Source of the DNA: Achromobacter pestifer
Lineage (GTDB): Bacteria; Pseudomonadota; Gammaproteobacteria; Burkholderiales; Burkholderiaceae_B
Direction of reading: 5' to 3'
Length of the DNA stretch: 64,000 bases
NCBI RefSeq assembly: GCF_902859625.1
Contig: NZ_CADIJX010000011.1
Coordinates: 1-64,000 of the forward strand
Under the pieces are notes generated by a model. It was given only the letters and a program-made list of their open reading frames with translations, was not told where the DNA came from and searched no databases. Positions 27,586 through 35,505 of this stretch are shown piece after piece. The position numbers and the translations under genes are program-made. Numbering within the stretch: position 1 is the first letter of the stretch; each line of letters opens with the position of its first letter.

Positions 27586-28197
27586 ATGAAACTGATCGGC
27601 TCGCTTACCAGTCCGTACGTACGCAAGGTGCGTATCGTCATGGCCGAGAAAAAGCTGGACTACCGGCTTGAACTCGAAAACGTCTGGTCCGCCGACACGC
27701 AGATCCAAACGTATAACCCCTTGGGCAAGGTTCCGTGCCTGGTAATGGAAGACGGCGGCGCGCTGTTTGATTCGCGCGTCATCGTCGAATACCTGGACAC
27801 CTTGTCTCCTGTCGCCCGTCTGATTGCACAGCCGGGGCGCGATCGTGCAGCCGTCAAATGCTGGGAAGCCATCGCCGATGGCCTCCTGGACGCCTGTGTC
27901 GCCATCGTGAAGGAAAACCAGCGTCCCGAGGCGCAACGCAGCCCTGAATGGATCGAGCGTCAGTACAGCAAGATCCACGCCAGCCTGGATGCGATGAACA
28001 AGAGCCTGGGCGACAACGCCCATTGCATGGGCATCAACTACAGCCTGGCGGATATTGCCGTCGGCTGCGCGTTGGGTTACCTGGACCTGCGCTTTGCCGC
28101 GCTGGACTGGCGCACCAACCACCTGAACCTGGCCCGCTTGTACGACAAGCTGTCGCAACGTCAATCGTTCATCGACACGATCCCGAAGACTGCCTGA
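27586..28197 (+). CDS. Glutathione S-transferase (YibF-like)
   Basis: The 203-residue protein has an N-terminal thioredoxin-like domain (MKLIGSLTSPYVRKVRIV, with PYVRK at the glutathione site and the cis-proline in GKVPCLV) and a C-terminal helical domain with SLADIAVGCALGYLDLR. It should conjugate or reduce with glutathione in the cytoplasm; the substrate is unknown. I start at the ATG at 27586; the open frame extends 31 codons upstream through the promoter region. Confidence 0.9.
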   Translation: MKLIGSLTSPYVRKVRIVMAEKKLDYRLELENVWSADTQIQTYNPLGKVPCLVMEDGGALFDSRVIVEYLDTLSPVARLIAQPGRDRAAVKCWEAIADGLLDACVAIVKENQRPEAQRSPEWIERQYSKIHASLDAMNKSLGDNAHCMGINYSLADIAVGCALGYLDLRFAALDWRTNHLNLARLYDKLSQRQSFIDTIPKTA

Positions 28198-28235
28198 CGG
28201 CAGTGCTGGATCGCCCGGCTTGAACGGGCACCCGA

Positions 28236-28260
28236 AAACCGGCCGCATCGCGGCCGGTTT
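28236..28260 (+). terminator. Hairpin after the GST gene
   Basis: AAACCGGCCGC pairs with GCGGCCGGTTT with a 3-base loop. The T tract is short (TTTGCATTT), so it may be a weak intrinsic terminator. Confidence 0.65.
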
Positions 28261-28300
28261 GCATTTCCTCATTCCAAAATTCTGTCTTACCGCACCGGCC

Positions 28301-29122
28301 TCATTGCGCCGTGAAAGTCTGCCACGCCTTGAACAGCATGTACGCAGCGAGTGCGAACAACAGGCAGGCGAACACGCGCTTCAGGGTCTGCACCGGCAGG
28401 CGATGCGCCATGCGCGCGCCCAATGGCGCCGTCAACACGCTGGTGCACACCAGTGCCACCAGAGCCGGCCAATAGATGTAGCCCAGCATGCCCGGGCGCG
28501 ACGTCCCTTCGTTCAGGCCCGACACCACATAGCCGATGCTGTTGGCCAACGCGATGGGAAAGCCCAGCGCTGCCGATGTCGACACCGCGTTGTGCAGGGC
28601 CACGTTGCACCAGACCATGAAGGGCACGGACAGGAATCCACCTCCGGCGCCGACCAACCCTGACAGGAAACCGATGCCCGCCCCCGCCGCGCTGGTGCCC
28701 ACCACGCCGGGCATCTGCCGCGCCGGCTTGGGCTTCTTGTTGCGCAGCATGCTCCAGCCGGAATAGCCCACGAACAGCGCGAAGAACAGCGACAGCCACA
28801 ACGTGCTGAGCGCCGCAAACACGGCCCCACCCGACAACAGTCCGCCCACAATGATGCCTGGCGCCATTGCCCACACGATGCCCCACTTGATCGTGCCCTT
28901 TTGCTGGTGCGCCCTGACACTGGAAACCGACGTGAACAGAATGGACGTCATCGACGTCGCGATGGCGGCATGCACCACCAGTTCAGACGGCATGCCCTGC
29001 CACGCAAACAGCATCGTCAGAAAAGGGACCAGCAGCATTCCGCCACCGATGCCCAGCAAGCCCGCCGCAAATCCCACCACCGCGCCAAGCGCCAGCAGGC
29101 AAATCACCATCGTCACATCCAC
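28301..29122 (-). CDS. TauE/SafE (TSUP) family permease
   Basis: The 273-residue protein has eight membrane segments and the TSUP family repeats: GLLGIGGGMLLVPFL in the first half and GLVGAGGGFLSVPFM in the second. Members export sulfite, sulfoacetate or related anions, or import them. I choose the GTG at 29122 because GAGGAGAGG lies six bases upstream; an ATG at 29110 is the alternative and would be too far from it. It follows mnmA and its terminator in the opposite direction to the GST gene. Confidence 0.87.
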   Translation of the reverse strand: MDVTMVICLLALGAVVGFAAGLLGIGGGMLLVPFLTMLFAWQGMPSELVVHAAIATSMTSILFTSVSSVRAHQQKGTIKWGIVWAMAPGIIVGGLLSGGAVFAALSTLWLSLFFALFVGYSGWSMLRNKKPKPARQMPGVVGTSAAGAGIGFLSGLVGAGGGFLSVPFMVWCNVALHNAVSTSAALGFPIALANSIGYVVSGLNEGTSRPGMLGYIYWPALVALVCTSVLTAPLGARMAHRLPVQTLKRVFACLLFALAAYMLFKAWQTFTAQ

Positions 29123-29166
29123 AACCCTCTCCTCTTTTATTGTTTGGATTCTTGCTTGCCATGAAC

Positions 29167-29199
29167 AAGGCCCCGCAAGCATTGCACCTGCGGGGCCTT
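29167..29199 (-). terminator. Terminator after mnmA
   Basis: AAGGCCCCGCA (29167-29177) pairs with TGCGGGGCCTT (29189-29199), about 30 bp beyond the mnmA stop codon. Confidence 0.75.
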
Positions 29200-29230
29200 G
29201 CCGGGTCCGTTCGCGCCGGACCCATGCGTT

Positions 29231-30427
29231 CTAGATAATGATTCCACCGCCCAGACAAACCTCGCCATCGTAAAGCACGGCTGACTGCCCCGGTGTGACG
29301 GCCCATTGCGGCTCGACGAAATCCAGCGCGAAGGTATCACCTTCGGCCCGGTCCAAGCGGCAAGCCGCGTCGGCCTGGCGGTAGCGCGTCTTGGCGCCAT
29401 AGCCGGCGATGGCGGGGGGATGCCCCGCCACCCAACTGGCGTCCTGCGCCTGCAATTGGCCGGACAAGAGCCAGGGATGGTCATGCCCCTGCACCACATA
29501 CAGGATGTTGCGTTCCAGGTCCTTGCGCGCCACGTACCAGGCTTCGGCCGTCCCGTCTTCGCGCTGACGCCCCTTCACCCCGCCCACGCCCAGGCCCTTG
29601 CGCTGGCCCAGCGTATAGAAGGACAAGCCTTCGTGACGCCCCACCTTCTGCCCTTCCGGCGTCAGGATCAACCCCGGCTCGGTCGGCAGATAGCGGTTCA
29701 GGAATTCGCGGAACGGACGCTCACCGATGAAGCAGATCCCCGTGGAATCCTTTTTGGCGGCATTGTGCAGGCCGATCTCGTGAGCGATGCGGCGCACTTC
29801 CGTCTTGTGGATCTCGCCCAGCGGAAACAGCGTGCGCGACAGCTGCGCCTGGTTCAGCCGGTGCAGGAAATAGCTTTGGTCCTTGGACGCATCCAGCGCC
29901 TTCAGCAACTGGAACTGCGTGCCGCCGCCTTCGGCCGGCACCTCGCGCACCCGCGCGTAATGCCCCGTGGCAATGTGCTCGGCACCCAACGCCATGGCGT
30001 GATCCAGGAACGCCTTGAACTTGATCTCGGCATTGCACAGCACGTCTGGATTGGGAGTGCGGCCTGCGGAATATTCGCGCAGGAAGTCCGCGAACACGCG
30101 GTCTTTGTATTCGGCAGCGAAGTTGACGAACTCGAAGTCCACGCCAACCAGGTCGGCCACGCTGGCCGCGTCCAGCAGATCCTGGCGGGTCGAACAGTAT
30201 TCGGAATCGTCGTCGTCTTCCCAGTTCTTCATGAACAGGCCGACAACGTCATAGCCTTGCTGCTTCAGCAACCAGGCGGTGACCGACGAATCGACCCCGC
30301 CCGACATGCCGACCACGACGCGGCCTCTTTTGCCGCCGGGCCGCCCCAAGGCAAGAGCTTCCCCCTCGGGGGGGCAGCAAGCCGAAGGCGCAGCGTGGGG
30401 GGCTTCCTTGGTGGATATTTGACTCAT
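29231..30427 (-). CDS. mnmA: tRNA 2-thiouridine(34) synthase MnmA
   Basis: The 398-residue protein is MnmA, which thiolates U34 of tRNA-Glu, -Gln and -Lys with ATP and sulfur from a TusE-type relay. The PP-loop SGGVDSS, the catalytic cysteines in DVLCNAEIKF and STGICFIG, and the C-terminal GQSAVLYDGEVCLGGGII are all present. The N-terminus is unusual: about 26 extra residues (8-33), rich in Pro, Gly and Ala, lie between MSQISTK and RGRVVVGMSGG. They are encoded by a copy of a dispersed GC-rich repeat. The gene begins 7 bp after the LysR gene stop codon, so it is probably co-transcribed with it. A GTG within RVVV could be a later start, which would leave the repeat untranslated. Confidence 0.95.
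   Translation of the reverse strand: MSQISTKEAPHAAPSACCPPEGEALALGRPGGKRGRVVVGMSGGVDSSVTAWLLKQQGYDVVGLFMKNWEDDDDSEYCSTRQDLLDAASVADLVGVDFEFVNFAAEYKDRVFADFLREYSAGRTPNPDVLCNAEIKFKAFLDHAMALGAEHIATGHYARVREVPAEGGGTQFQLLKALDASKDQSYFLHRLNQAQLSRTLFPLGEIHKTEVRRIAHEIGLHNAAKKDSTGICFIGERPFREFLNRYLPTEPGLILTPEGQKVGRHEGLSFYTLGQRKGLGVGGVKGRQREDGTAEAWYVARKDLERNILYVVQGHDHPWLLSGQLQAQDASWVAGHPPAIAGYGAKTRYRQADAACRLDRAEGDTFALDFVEPQWAVTPGQSAVLYDGEVCLGGGIII
30329..30406 (-). repeat. GC-rich dispersed repeat inserted in the mnmA coding region
   Basis: This 78-bp segment shares with the repeats at 33.9-34.0 kb the core CCCCCTCGGGGGG, GCAGCAAGC and GGGCCGCCCC(C)AAGGC, and the ending GCGTGGGGGG. It keeps the mnmA frame open and corresponds exactly to the 26 extra residues of the protein. 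It is the only copy I see inside a coding region. Confidence 0.8.
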
Positions 30428-30434
30428 GATGCGA

Positions 30435-31361
30435 CTATTTTAGTTCGGACAAGGTGTCTTCCCGCAGCTGCGGCTCCGCAGCCCGCGACACTTCCATCAG
30501 CCAGGCCCGGAAAGCCTGCAAGGTTGGCAGGTTGGCCTTCTGCTCGGGGTAACACAGGTAATAGCCCATGCGCGCACGAATGGGCAGTTGGATGGCGATG
30601 GCCAGCTTGCCGTCGCGCAGTTCGTCTTCGATCAGGCAGCGCGGAATCAACGCCACGCCGAACCCGGCCGCCGCCGCCTGGGACAGCAGCGCGTACTGGT
30701 CGAAGCGCGCCCCCTCAAGGCTGCGCCGCGTATCGCAGCCTGCTTGCTCGAACCAGTCGCGCCAGCCTTCCAGCGCCGACGTGTGGTGCAGCAGCGGATA
30801 CGCCAGCAAGGCCTCGGGCGACGGACAGCCGCCAGGGATCAGGCGCGGGCTACAGACGGGCACGATTTCCCGGCCCACGATGTAGTCCGAGCCGCTGCCA
30901 GGCCACAGGCCTTCGCCAAACCGCACGGCGGCATCCAGTTCCGGAGTCGAAAAGTCATAGCCCTGGCGGTGCGGCAGGAACTCCACATGGATGTCGGGGC
31001 GCAGGCGCATGAAGGCCGTCAGCCGTGGGATCAGCCAGCGCGCGCCGAAGGTCGGCATACAGGTCAGGTTGAGCGTACCGCCCTGCCCCTGATGTGCGAT
31101 CAGCTCCACCGTGGCGGCTTCAATCTGGCCCAACCCCGCCTGGATCTTGGTCAGATAGCTGCGGCCGGCTTCGGTCAGAACCAGGCCTTGCCTGATCCGC
31201 AGGAATAGTTCGACGCCGACGAACTCTTCCAGATGTTTCACCTGTTTGCTGACGGCGCCCTGCGTCACGCACAGTTCCTGCGCCGCGCGCGTGAAGCTGC
31301 TGTGCCTTGCGGCGACTTCAAACGCCTGGAGGTCAGTTAGGGAAGGACAAAAACGTCGCAT
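30435..31361 (-). CDS. LysR-family regulator, GcvA-like
   Basis: The 308-residue protein has an N-terminal winged helix with SLTDLQAFEVAARHSSFTRAAQELCVTQGAVSKQVK (residues 7-42) and a C-terminal periplasmic-binding-type effector domain starting at about residue 95. The pattern SFTRAA...TQGAVSKQV is that of the GcvA group. The gene is divergent from the Bug receptor gene, so it may control that gene and the hydrolase after it. The gap between them contains a GTTAC-N6-GTAAC dyad. The inducer is unknown. Confidence 0.87.
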   Translation of the reverse strand: MRRFCPSLTDLQAFEVAARHSSFTRAAQELCVTQGAVSKQVKHLEEFVGVELFLRIRQGLVLTEAGRSYLTKIQAGLGQIEAATVELIAHQGQGGTLNLTCMPTFGARWLIPRLTAFMRLRPDIHVEFLPHRQGYDFSTPELDAAVRFGEGLWPGSGSDYIVGREIVPVCSPRLIPGGCPSPEALLAYPLLHHTSALEGWRDWFEQAGCDTRRSLEGARFDQYALLSQAAAAGFGVALIPRCLIEDELRDGKLAIAIQLPIRARMGYYLCYPEQKANLPTLQAFRAWLMEVSRAAEPQLREDTLSELK

Positions 31362-31476
31362 GTGTGGCCCTCACCAAGGGTGAGGCTCCGGCCCGCATCG
31401 GGGCTTGAATCGGGGTGTCGTCTCTGGAGGCCAGCCATTGGCATGGGCCCGGCTGACAAACAATCGTGTCAAAAAT

Positions 31477-31492
31477 GTTACGCAAAAGTAAC
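31477..31492. promoter_or_regulatory. GTTAC-N6-GTAAC dyad in the LysR/Bug divergent region
   Basis: The perfect 5-6-5 dyad GTTACGCAAAAGTAAC lies in the 277-bp gap between a LysR gene and its divergent neighbour, the usual position for a LysR operator. The regulator that binds it is inferred from location. Confidence 0.45.
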
Positions 31493-31638
31493 GTCCGAAC
31501 GATGTCCGCCAAAAGAGGCATGAAAAAAACTCATAGCTTACGGAGAAACTTTCGTTTGCGCAAACCGGGCTGCCAGGAAAGAATCGTTGCGTTTGCGTCT
31601 GCCTTTGCGCATTCGCTTTCCATCTATTAGGGGAATTC

Positions 31639-32628
31639 ATGCAACGCCGTAACGTAGTACTGGGCCTGTGTGTCGCTGCCGCGACCCTGGCCACGCCGCT
31701 GATCTCGGGCATCGCGCACGCCGAAGACGCTTATCCGAGCAAGCCCATCCGCCTGATCGTTCCCTTCCCGCCCGGCGGCACCACCGACATCGTCGGCCGC
31801 CTGTTCGCGGACAAGCTGGGCAAGGAACTGGGCCAGACCGTCGTGGTGGAAAACCGCGGCGGCGCCGGCGGCTCGATCGGCAGCGCCTTCGTGGCCAGCA
31901 GCGCACCGGACGGCTATGTCCTGGGCATCGCCACCGTCAGCACGCACGGCATCAACCCGGCCATCTACCCGAACCTGCCGTTCGATGGCGAGCGTGACTT
32001 CACGCCCATCTCGAACCTGGCGGCCGTGCCGAACATCATGACGATCAACCCGAAGGTTCCGGCCAAGAACATCGCCGACTTCATCAAGCTGGCCAAGAGC
32101 CAGCCGGGCAAGCTGACGTATGCATCGGCCGGCAACGGTTCGGTCTCGCACATGATGGGCGAACTGTTCAAGATGGCATCGGGCACCGATCTGATGCACG
32201 TGCCTTACCGTGGCGTGGGCCCGGCGCTGAACGACGCGCTGGCCGGCCAGGTCGACGTCATGTACGACAACCTGCCCTCCACCCTGCCGCACGTGCAGTC
32301 CGGCCGCCTGATCGCCATGGCCGTTGCCTCGCCCAAGCGCGTCGCAAGCCTGCCCGACGTGCCCACGTTCGCCGAAGCCGGCCTGCCGGCCGTGAACGAT
32401 GCATCCTGGTTCGGTCTGGTCGCCCCGGCCAAGCTGCCGGAACCCATCCTGGCCAAGCTGAACGCCGCCGTGCAGAAGGTCAGCGCCGAAGCTGACGTCA
32501 AGACGCGCCTGGAAGCGCTGGGCGCCGAGCCCGCCGCCAACAGCTCGGCTGACTTCAGCAAGCAGATCGCGGCGGAAATCGCCAAGAACAAGCGCATCGC
32601 CAAAGAAGCCAACGTGAAGATCGACTAA
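31639..32628 (+). CDS. Bug/TctC-family periplasmic solute receptor
   Basis: The 329-residue protein has a signal peptide ending around HAEDAYPSKPIR and the Bug fold of the tripartite tricarboxylate transporter family, with the motif RLIVPFPPGGTTDIVGR near residues 42-58 and the block RGGAGGSIGSAFVA. Such receptors bind carboxylates in the periplasm. No TctA/TctB partner is adjacent, which is usual for the many orphan Bug genes of Achromobacter and Bordetella. The next gene, 66 bp downstream, is an N-formylglutamate hydrolase, so the ligand may be an acylated amino acid or histidine catabolite. Confidence 0.9.
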   Translation: MQRRNVVLGLCVAAATLATPLISGIAHAEDAYPSKPIRLIVPFPPGGTTDIVGRLFADKLGKELGQTVVVENRGGAGGSIGSAFVASSAPDGYVLGIATVSTHGINPAIYPNLPFDGERDFTPISNLAAVPNIMTINPKVPAKNIADFIKLAKSQPGKLTYASAGNGSVSHMMGELFKMASGTDLMHVPYRGVGPALNDALAGQVDVMYDNLPSTLPHVQSGRLIAMAVASPKRVASLPDVPTFAEAGLPAVNDASWFGLVAPAKLPEPILAKLNAAVQKVSAEADVKTRLEALGAEPAANSSADFSKQIAAEIAKNKRIAKEANVKID

Positions 32629-32694
32629 GCGATCTTCGGCCCCCGCCGCGCGCTGCGCGCGGGGGTCTCCGATTCACGAACGCAATACCTCCCT

Positions 32695-33570
32695 ATGCGA
32701 ATTACTCAACCCCTGTCTTACCGGCTCGACCTTCCGCAGCAATATCCGAATTCGGAATCCTCGGCCCCGCTTGTGCTGGACTCCCCGCACAGCGGCACCG
32801 CCTACCCCCCCGATTTCGCGGCCGCGGTGGACTTTGGCGCATTGCGCACTGCCGAGGACACTTGGGTTGACGACCTGTGGGGCGACGCCATGGACATGGG
32901 CGTGCCGATGATCGCCGCTGGTTTCCCGCGCGCCTACATCGACGCCAACCGCGCGCCCGACGAGATCGACGAACTGCTGCTGGACGAAGCCTGGCCCGAC
33001 GCCATCAACGCCTCGCCCAAGGTCAAGCTGGGCAAGGGCCTGATCTGGCGCATGCTGGACGACGGCACCCCGCTGTACAACCGCAAGCTGACGGTTGAAG
33101 AAGTCCGCCACCGCATCGAAGCTTGCTGGAAGCCGTACCACGCCGCGCTGGGCCAAGTGCTGGACACCGCCCACCAGAAGTTCGGCAAGGTCTGGCACAT
33201 CAACTGTCACTCGATGCCCAGCGTCGCTGGCGCCTTCGCGACAGACCGCCCTGGCCTCGTCCACCCCGACTTCGTGCTGGGCGACCGCGACGGCAGCACC
33301 AGCGACCCGGCCTTCCGCGAGTTCATCGCGGCCTGGTTGCGCGAACGCGGCTACAACGTCACGGTGAATGATCCCTACAAGGGCGTGGAACTGGTACGCG
33401 CCTTCGGCCGCCCGGAAGAAGGCCGCCACAGCTTGCAGATTGAAATCAACCGCAATCTGTACATGGATGAAGTCACGCTGCGTCCGACGGAGAATTACGG
33501 CCGATTGAAGGCCGATCTGCGCGACCTCACCGCCGCGCTGATCAAGTGGACTCGCGCGCAAACGGCCTGA
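32695..33570 (+). CDS. hutG: N-formylglutamate amidohydrolase
   Basis: The 291-residue protein matches the N-formylglutamate amidohydrolase family (HutG type), which splits N-formylglutamate into formate and glutamate at the end of histidine catabolism. The signature blocks are VLDSPHSGTAYP, DNRAPDEID-like (ANRAPDEID) and HSMPS-VAG (NCHSMPSVAG). No other hut gene is present. It follows the Bug receptor after 66 bp and is probably transcribed with it. Confidence 0.88.
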   Translation: MRITQPLSYRLDLPQQYPNSESSAPLVLDSPHSGTAYPPDFAAAVDFGALRTAEDTWVDDLWGDAMDMGVPMIAAGFPRAYIDANRAPDEIDELLLDEAWPDAINASPKVKLGKGLIWRMLDDGTPLYNRKLTVEEVRHRIEACWKPYHAALGQVLDTAHQKFGKVWHINCHSMPSVAGAFATDRPGLVHPDFVLGDRDGSTSDPAFREFIAAWLRERGYNVTVNDPYKGVELVRAFGRPEEGRHSLQIEINRNLYMDEVTLRPTENYGRLKADLRDLTAALIKWTRAQTA

Positions 33571-33644
33571 CGCCGGACGTTTGCACGCAGGTAACCGGCC
33601 AGCGACGTGGTAAGACTGGCCGGCGCAAGTGGGTGAAGAACCCG

Positions 33645-33674
33645 AGCCCCATGGTTCGCCATGGGGCTTTTTTT
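33645..33674 (+). terminator. Terminator after the N-formylglutamate hydrolase gene
   Basis: AGCCCCATGG (33645-33654) pairs perfectly with CCATGGGGCT (33659-33668), followed by TTTTTTT. Confidence 0.9.
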
Positions 33675-33694
33675 CGTTTGGCGATGACGGCGGG

Positions 33695-33816
33695 TTGATG
33701 GGTTGTGCGCATTTGTTTGTTGATGGGTTGCGCTCGCTTGTTTCTTGGTTGATGGGTTGCGCGCGTTTGATTCCCGCGTTCTTTTCGGCACGCTCTCGCG
33801 CTACACCCATCCTACG
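33695..33816 (+). repeat. ATGGGT/ACCCAT palindromic repeat with a triplicated left arm
   Basis: The unit begins GATGGGTTGCGCGCG and ends CTCGCGCTACACCCATCCTACG, as in the copies at 62.2 and 62.3 kb. Here the left-arm element TTGATGGGTTG appears three times in tandem (33695, 33720 and 33749), followed by one right arm (33792-33816). The outer bases ATGGGT and ACCCAT can pair. Confidence 0.75.
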
Positions 33817-33870
33817 TTATCGCCAGCAGCCATCGCATGCCGCAAGCGCCGTTCAAGCGCCGGCCCGCCG

Positions 33871-34006
33871 CCGGGCCGCCCCCAAGGCGGGCCAGCCCCC
33901 TTGGGGGGCAGCAAGCGAGCAAAGCGAGTGCGGCGTGAGGGCCAACCACCAGCGGGCCAGCCCCCTCGGGGGGCAGCAAGCGAGCGAAGCGAGGCAGCGT
34001 GGGGGC
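33871..34006 (+). repeat. Two tandem copies of the GC-rich dispersed repeat
   Basis: Copies at about 33871-33942 and 33952-34006 share CCAGCCCCCT(T/C)GGGGGGCAGCAAGCGAGC and the ending GCG-TG-GGGG. A short CCCCCCTGGGGG hairpin follows at 34008-34021. The tandem pair fills the gap right before the pnt promoter. Confidence 0.75.
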
Positions 34007-34066
34007 TCCCCCCCTGGGGGCCTTTCCCGTGTATAACTACGGCGAACCTTCTGAGGAGAGGCGTCG

Positions 34067-35185
34067 ATGCACATCGGGATACCAAAAGAAACCCGAGACG
34101 GGGAAACTCGTGTCGCAGCAACACCAGAGACCGTCAAGAAGTACGTAGGCGGCAAGCACACCGTTGTCGTGGAGCGCGGAGCCGGCACTGCCGCCCGCTA
34201 TCTTGATGACGCCTATGAGGCCGCGGGCGCCACGCTCGGTTCCGCCCAGGATGCCCTGGGCGCGGGACTTGTCATGAAGGTTCGCGCCCCCTCCCCCACC
34301 GAATTGCCCCAGATGAAGCCTGGCACCGTCGTCATCGGCATGCTCGATCCGTTCGACGCCGAAGGCCTGACGCAGATGGCGAATGCGGGATTGGTCGGAT
34401 TTGCGCTTGAGGCCGCGCCGCGCATCACGCGCGCCCAAAGCCTGGACGTGCTGTCTTCCCAGGCCAACCTGGCCGGCTACAAAGCCGTGCTGCTGGCCGC
34501 GCATCACTACGGTCGGCTGATCCCCATGATGATGACTGCCGCCGGCACCTTGAAGGCCGCGCGCGCCGTGGTGCTGGGCACGGGTGTGGCCGGCTTGCAG
34601 GCCATCGCCACGGCCAAGCGCCTGGGCGCGGTGGTGGAAGCTTCCGACGTACGCCCCGCCGCGCGCGAACAGGTGGAATCGCTGGGCGCAAAATTCATCG
34701 ACGTGCCATTTGAAACGGACGAAGAACGCGAGATCGCCCAAGGCACGGGCGGCTACGCACGCTCCATGCCCCCCGCCTGGATGGCACGGCAAGCGGCGCT
34801 GGTATCTGAACGCTGCAAGCAGGCGGACATTGTCATCACCACTGCGCTGATCCCCGGACGCCCTGCCCCCACGCTGGTGTCCGCCGACACGGTCGCGGCC
34901 ATGAAGCCTGGCTCGGTGCTGGTGGACCTGGCCGTTGAACGCGGCGGCAACTGCCCCTTGTCCGAGAAAGGCCTGGTCGTGGAAAAACACGGCGTGACGA
35001 TCATCGGACTGACCAACCTGCCCGGCCTGGTCGCCACCGACGCATCCGCGCTGTATGCGCGCAACGTCCTGGACTTCCTGAAGCTCATCATCAATGCAGA
35101 CGGCGCTCTGGCCATCCAGCGCGACGATGAAATCGTGGCGGCCTGCCTGGTATGCGAAGGCGGCAATGTGACGCGGAGAACCTGA
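34067..35185 (+). CDS. pntAA: NAD(P) transhydrogenase subunit alpha, part 1
   Basis: The 372-residue protein is the NAD(H)-binding domain I of proton-translocating transhydrogenase, which uses the proton gradient to make NADPH from NADH. The N-terminal MHIGIPKETRDGETRVAATPE, the nucleotide-binding GTGVAGLQAIATAKRLGA and the SPTELPQMKPG blocks are family typical. The bacterial three-gene form splits the alpha subunit, so this protein is soluble and lacks the membrane part. GAGGAGAGG lies 7 bp before the ATG. pntAB and pntB follow, the last overlapping by 4 bp. Confidence 0.95.
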   Translation: MHIGIPKETRDGETRVAATPETVKKYVGGKHTVVVERGAGTAARYLDDAYEAAGATLGSAQDALGAGLVMKVRAPSPTELPQMKPGTVVIGMLDPFDAEGLTQMANAGLVGFALEAAPRITRAQSLDVLSSQANLAGYKAVLLAAHHYGRLIPMMMTAAGTLKAARAVVLGTGVAGLQAIATAKRLGAVVEASDVRPAAREQVESLGAKFIDVPFETDEEREIAQGTGGYARSMPPAWMARQAALVSERCKQADIVITTALIPGRPAPTLVSADTVAAMKPGSVLVDLAVERGGNCPLSEKGLVVEKHGVTIIGLTNLPGLVATDASALYARNVLDFLKLIINADGALAIQRDDEIVAACLVCEGGNVTRRT

Positions 35186-35187
35186 AC

Positions 35188-35505
35188 ATGGAAGCGATCA
35201 ACCCCACCCTGATGAATCTCATCATCTTCGTGCTGGCCATCTATGTCGGCTATCACGTTGTGTGGAACGTCACGCCTGCCCTGCACACGCCCCTGATGGC
35301 GGTCACCAACGCCATTTCGGCCATCATCATCGTGGGCGCCATGCTGGCGGCCGCGCTGACCGAAGGCGGACTGGCCCGAGGCATGGGCGTGTTTGCCGTG
35401 GCGCTGGCCGCGGTGAACGTGTTCGGCGGTTTTCTCGTCACGCGGCGCATGCTTGAGATGTTCAAGAAAAAGGATCGCAAGCCGGGCAAGGAGGAAGCGA
35501 AATGA
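35188..35505 (+). CDS. pntAB: NAD(P) transhydrogenase subunit alpha, part 2
   Basis: The 105-residue protein has three membrane segments and a short basic C-terminal tail (KKKDRKPGK). It is the membrane domain of the alpha subunit in the split form of transhydrogenase, including HVVWNVTPALHTPLMAVTNAISAI. It starts 2 bp after pntAA, and its last bases overlap the start of pntB (ATGA), so the three proteins are translationally coupled. Confidence 0.94.
   Translation: MEAINPTLMNLIIFVLAIYVGYHVVWNVTPALHTPLMAVTNAISAIIIVGAMLAAALTEGGLARGMGVFAVALAAVNVFGGFLVTRRMLEMFKKKDRKPGKEEAK

Noticed and set aside
25886..27589. 567-codon open frame on the + strand over purB
   Set aside because: It is antisense to purB. 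Long shadow frames are common in GC-rich coding DNA; the product is low-complexity and Gln/Arg/Gly-rich with no family.
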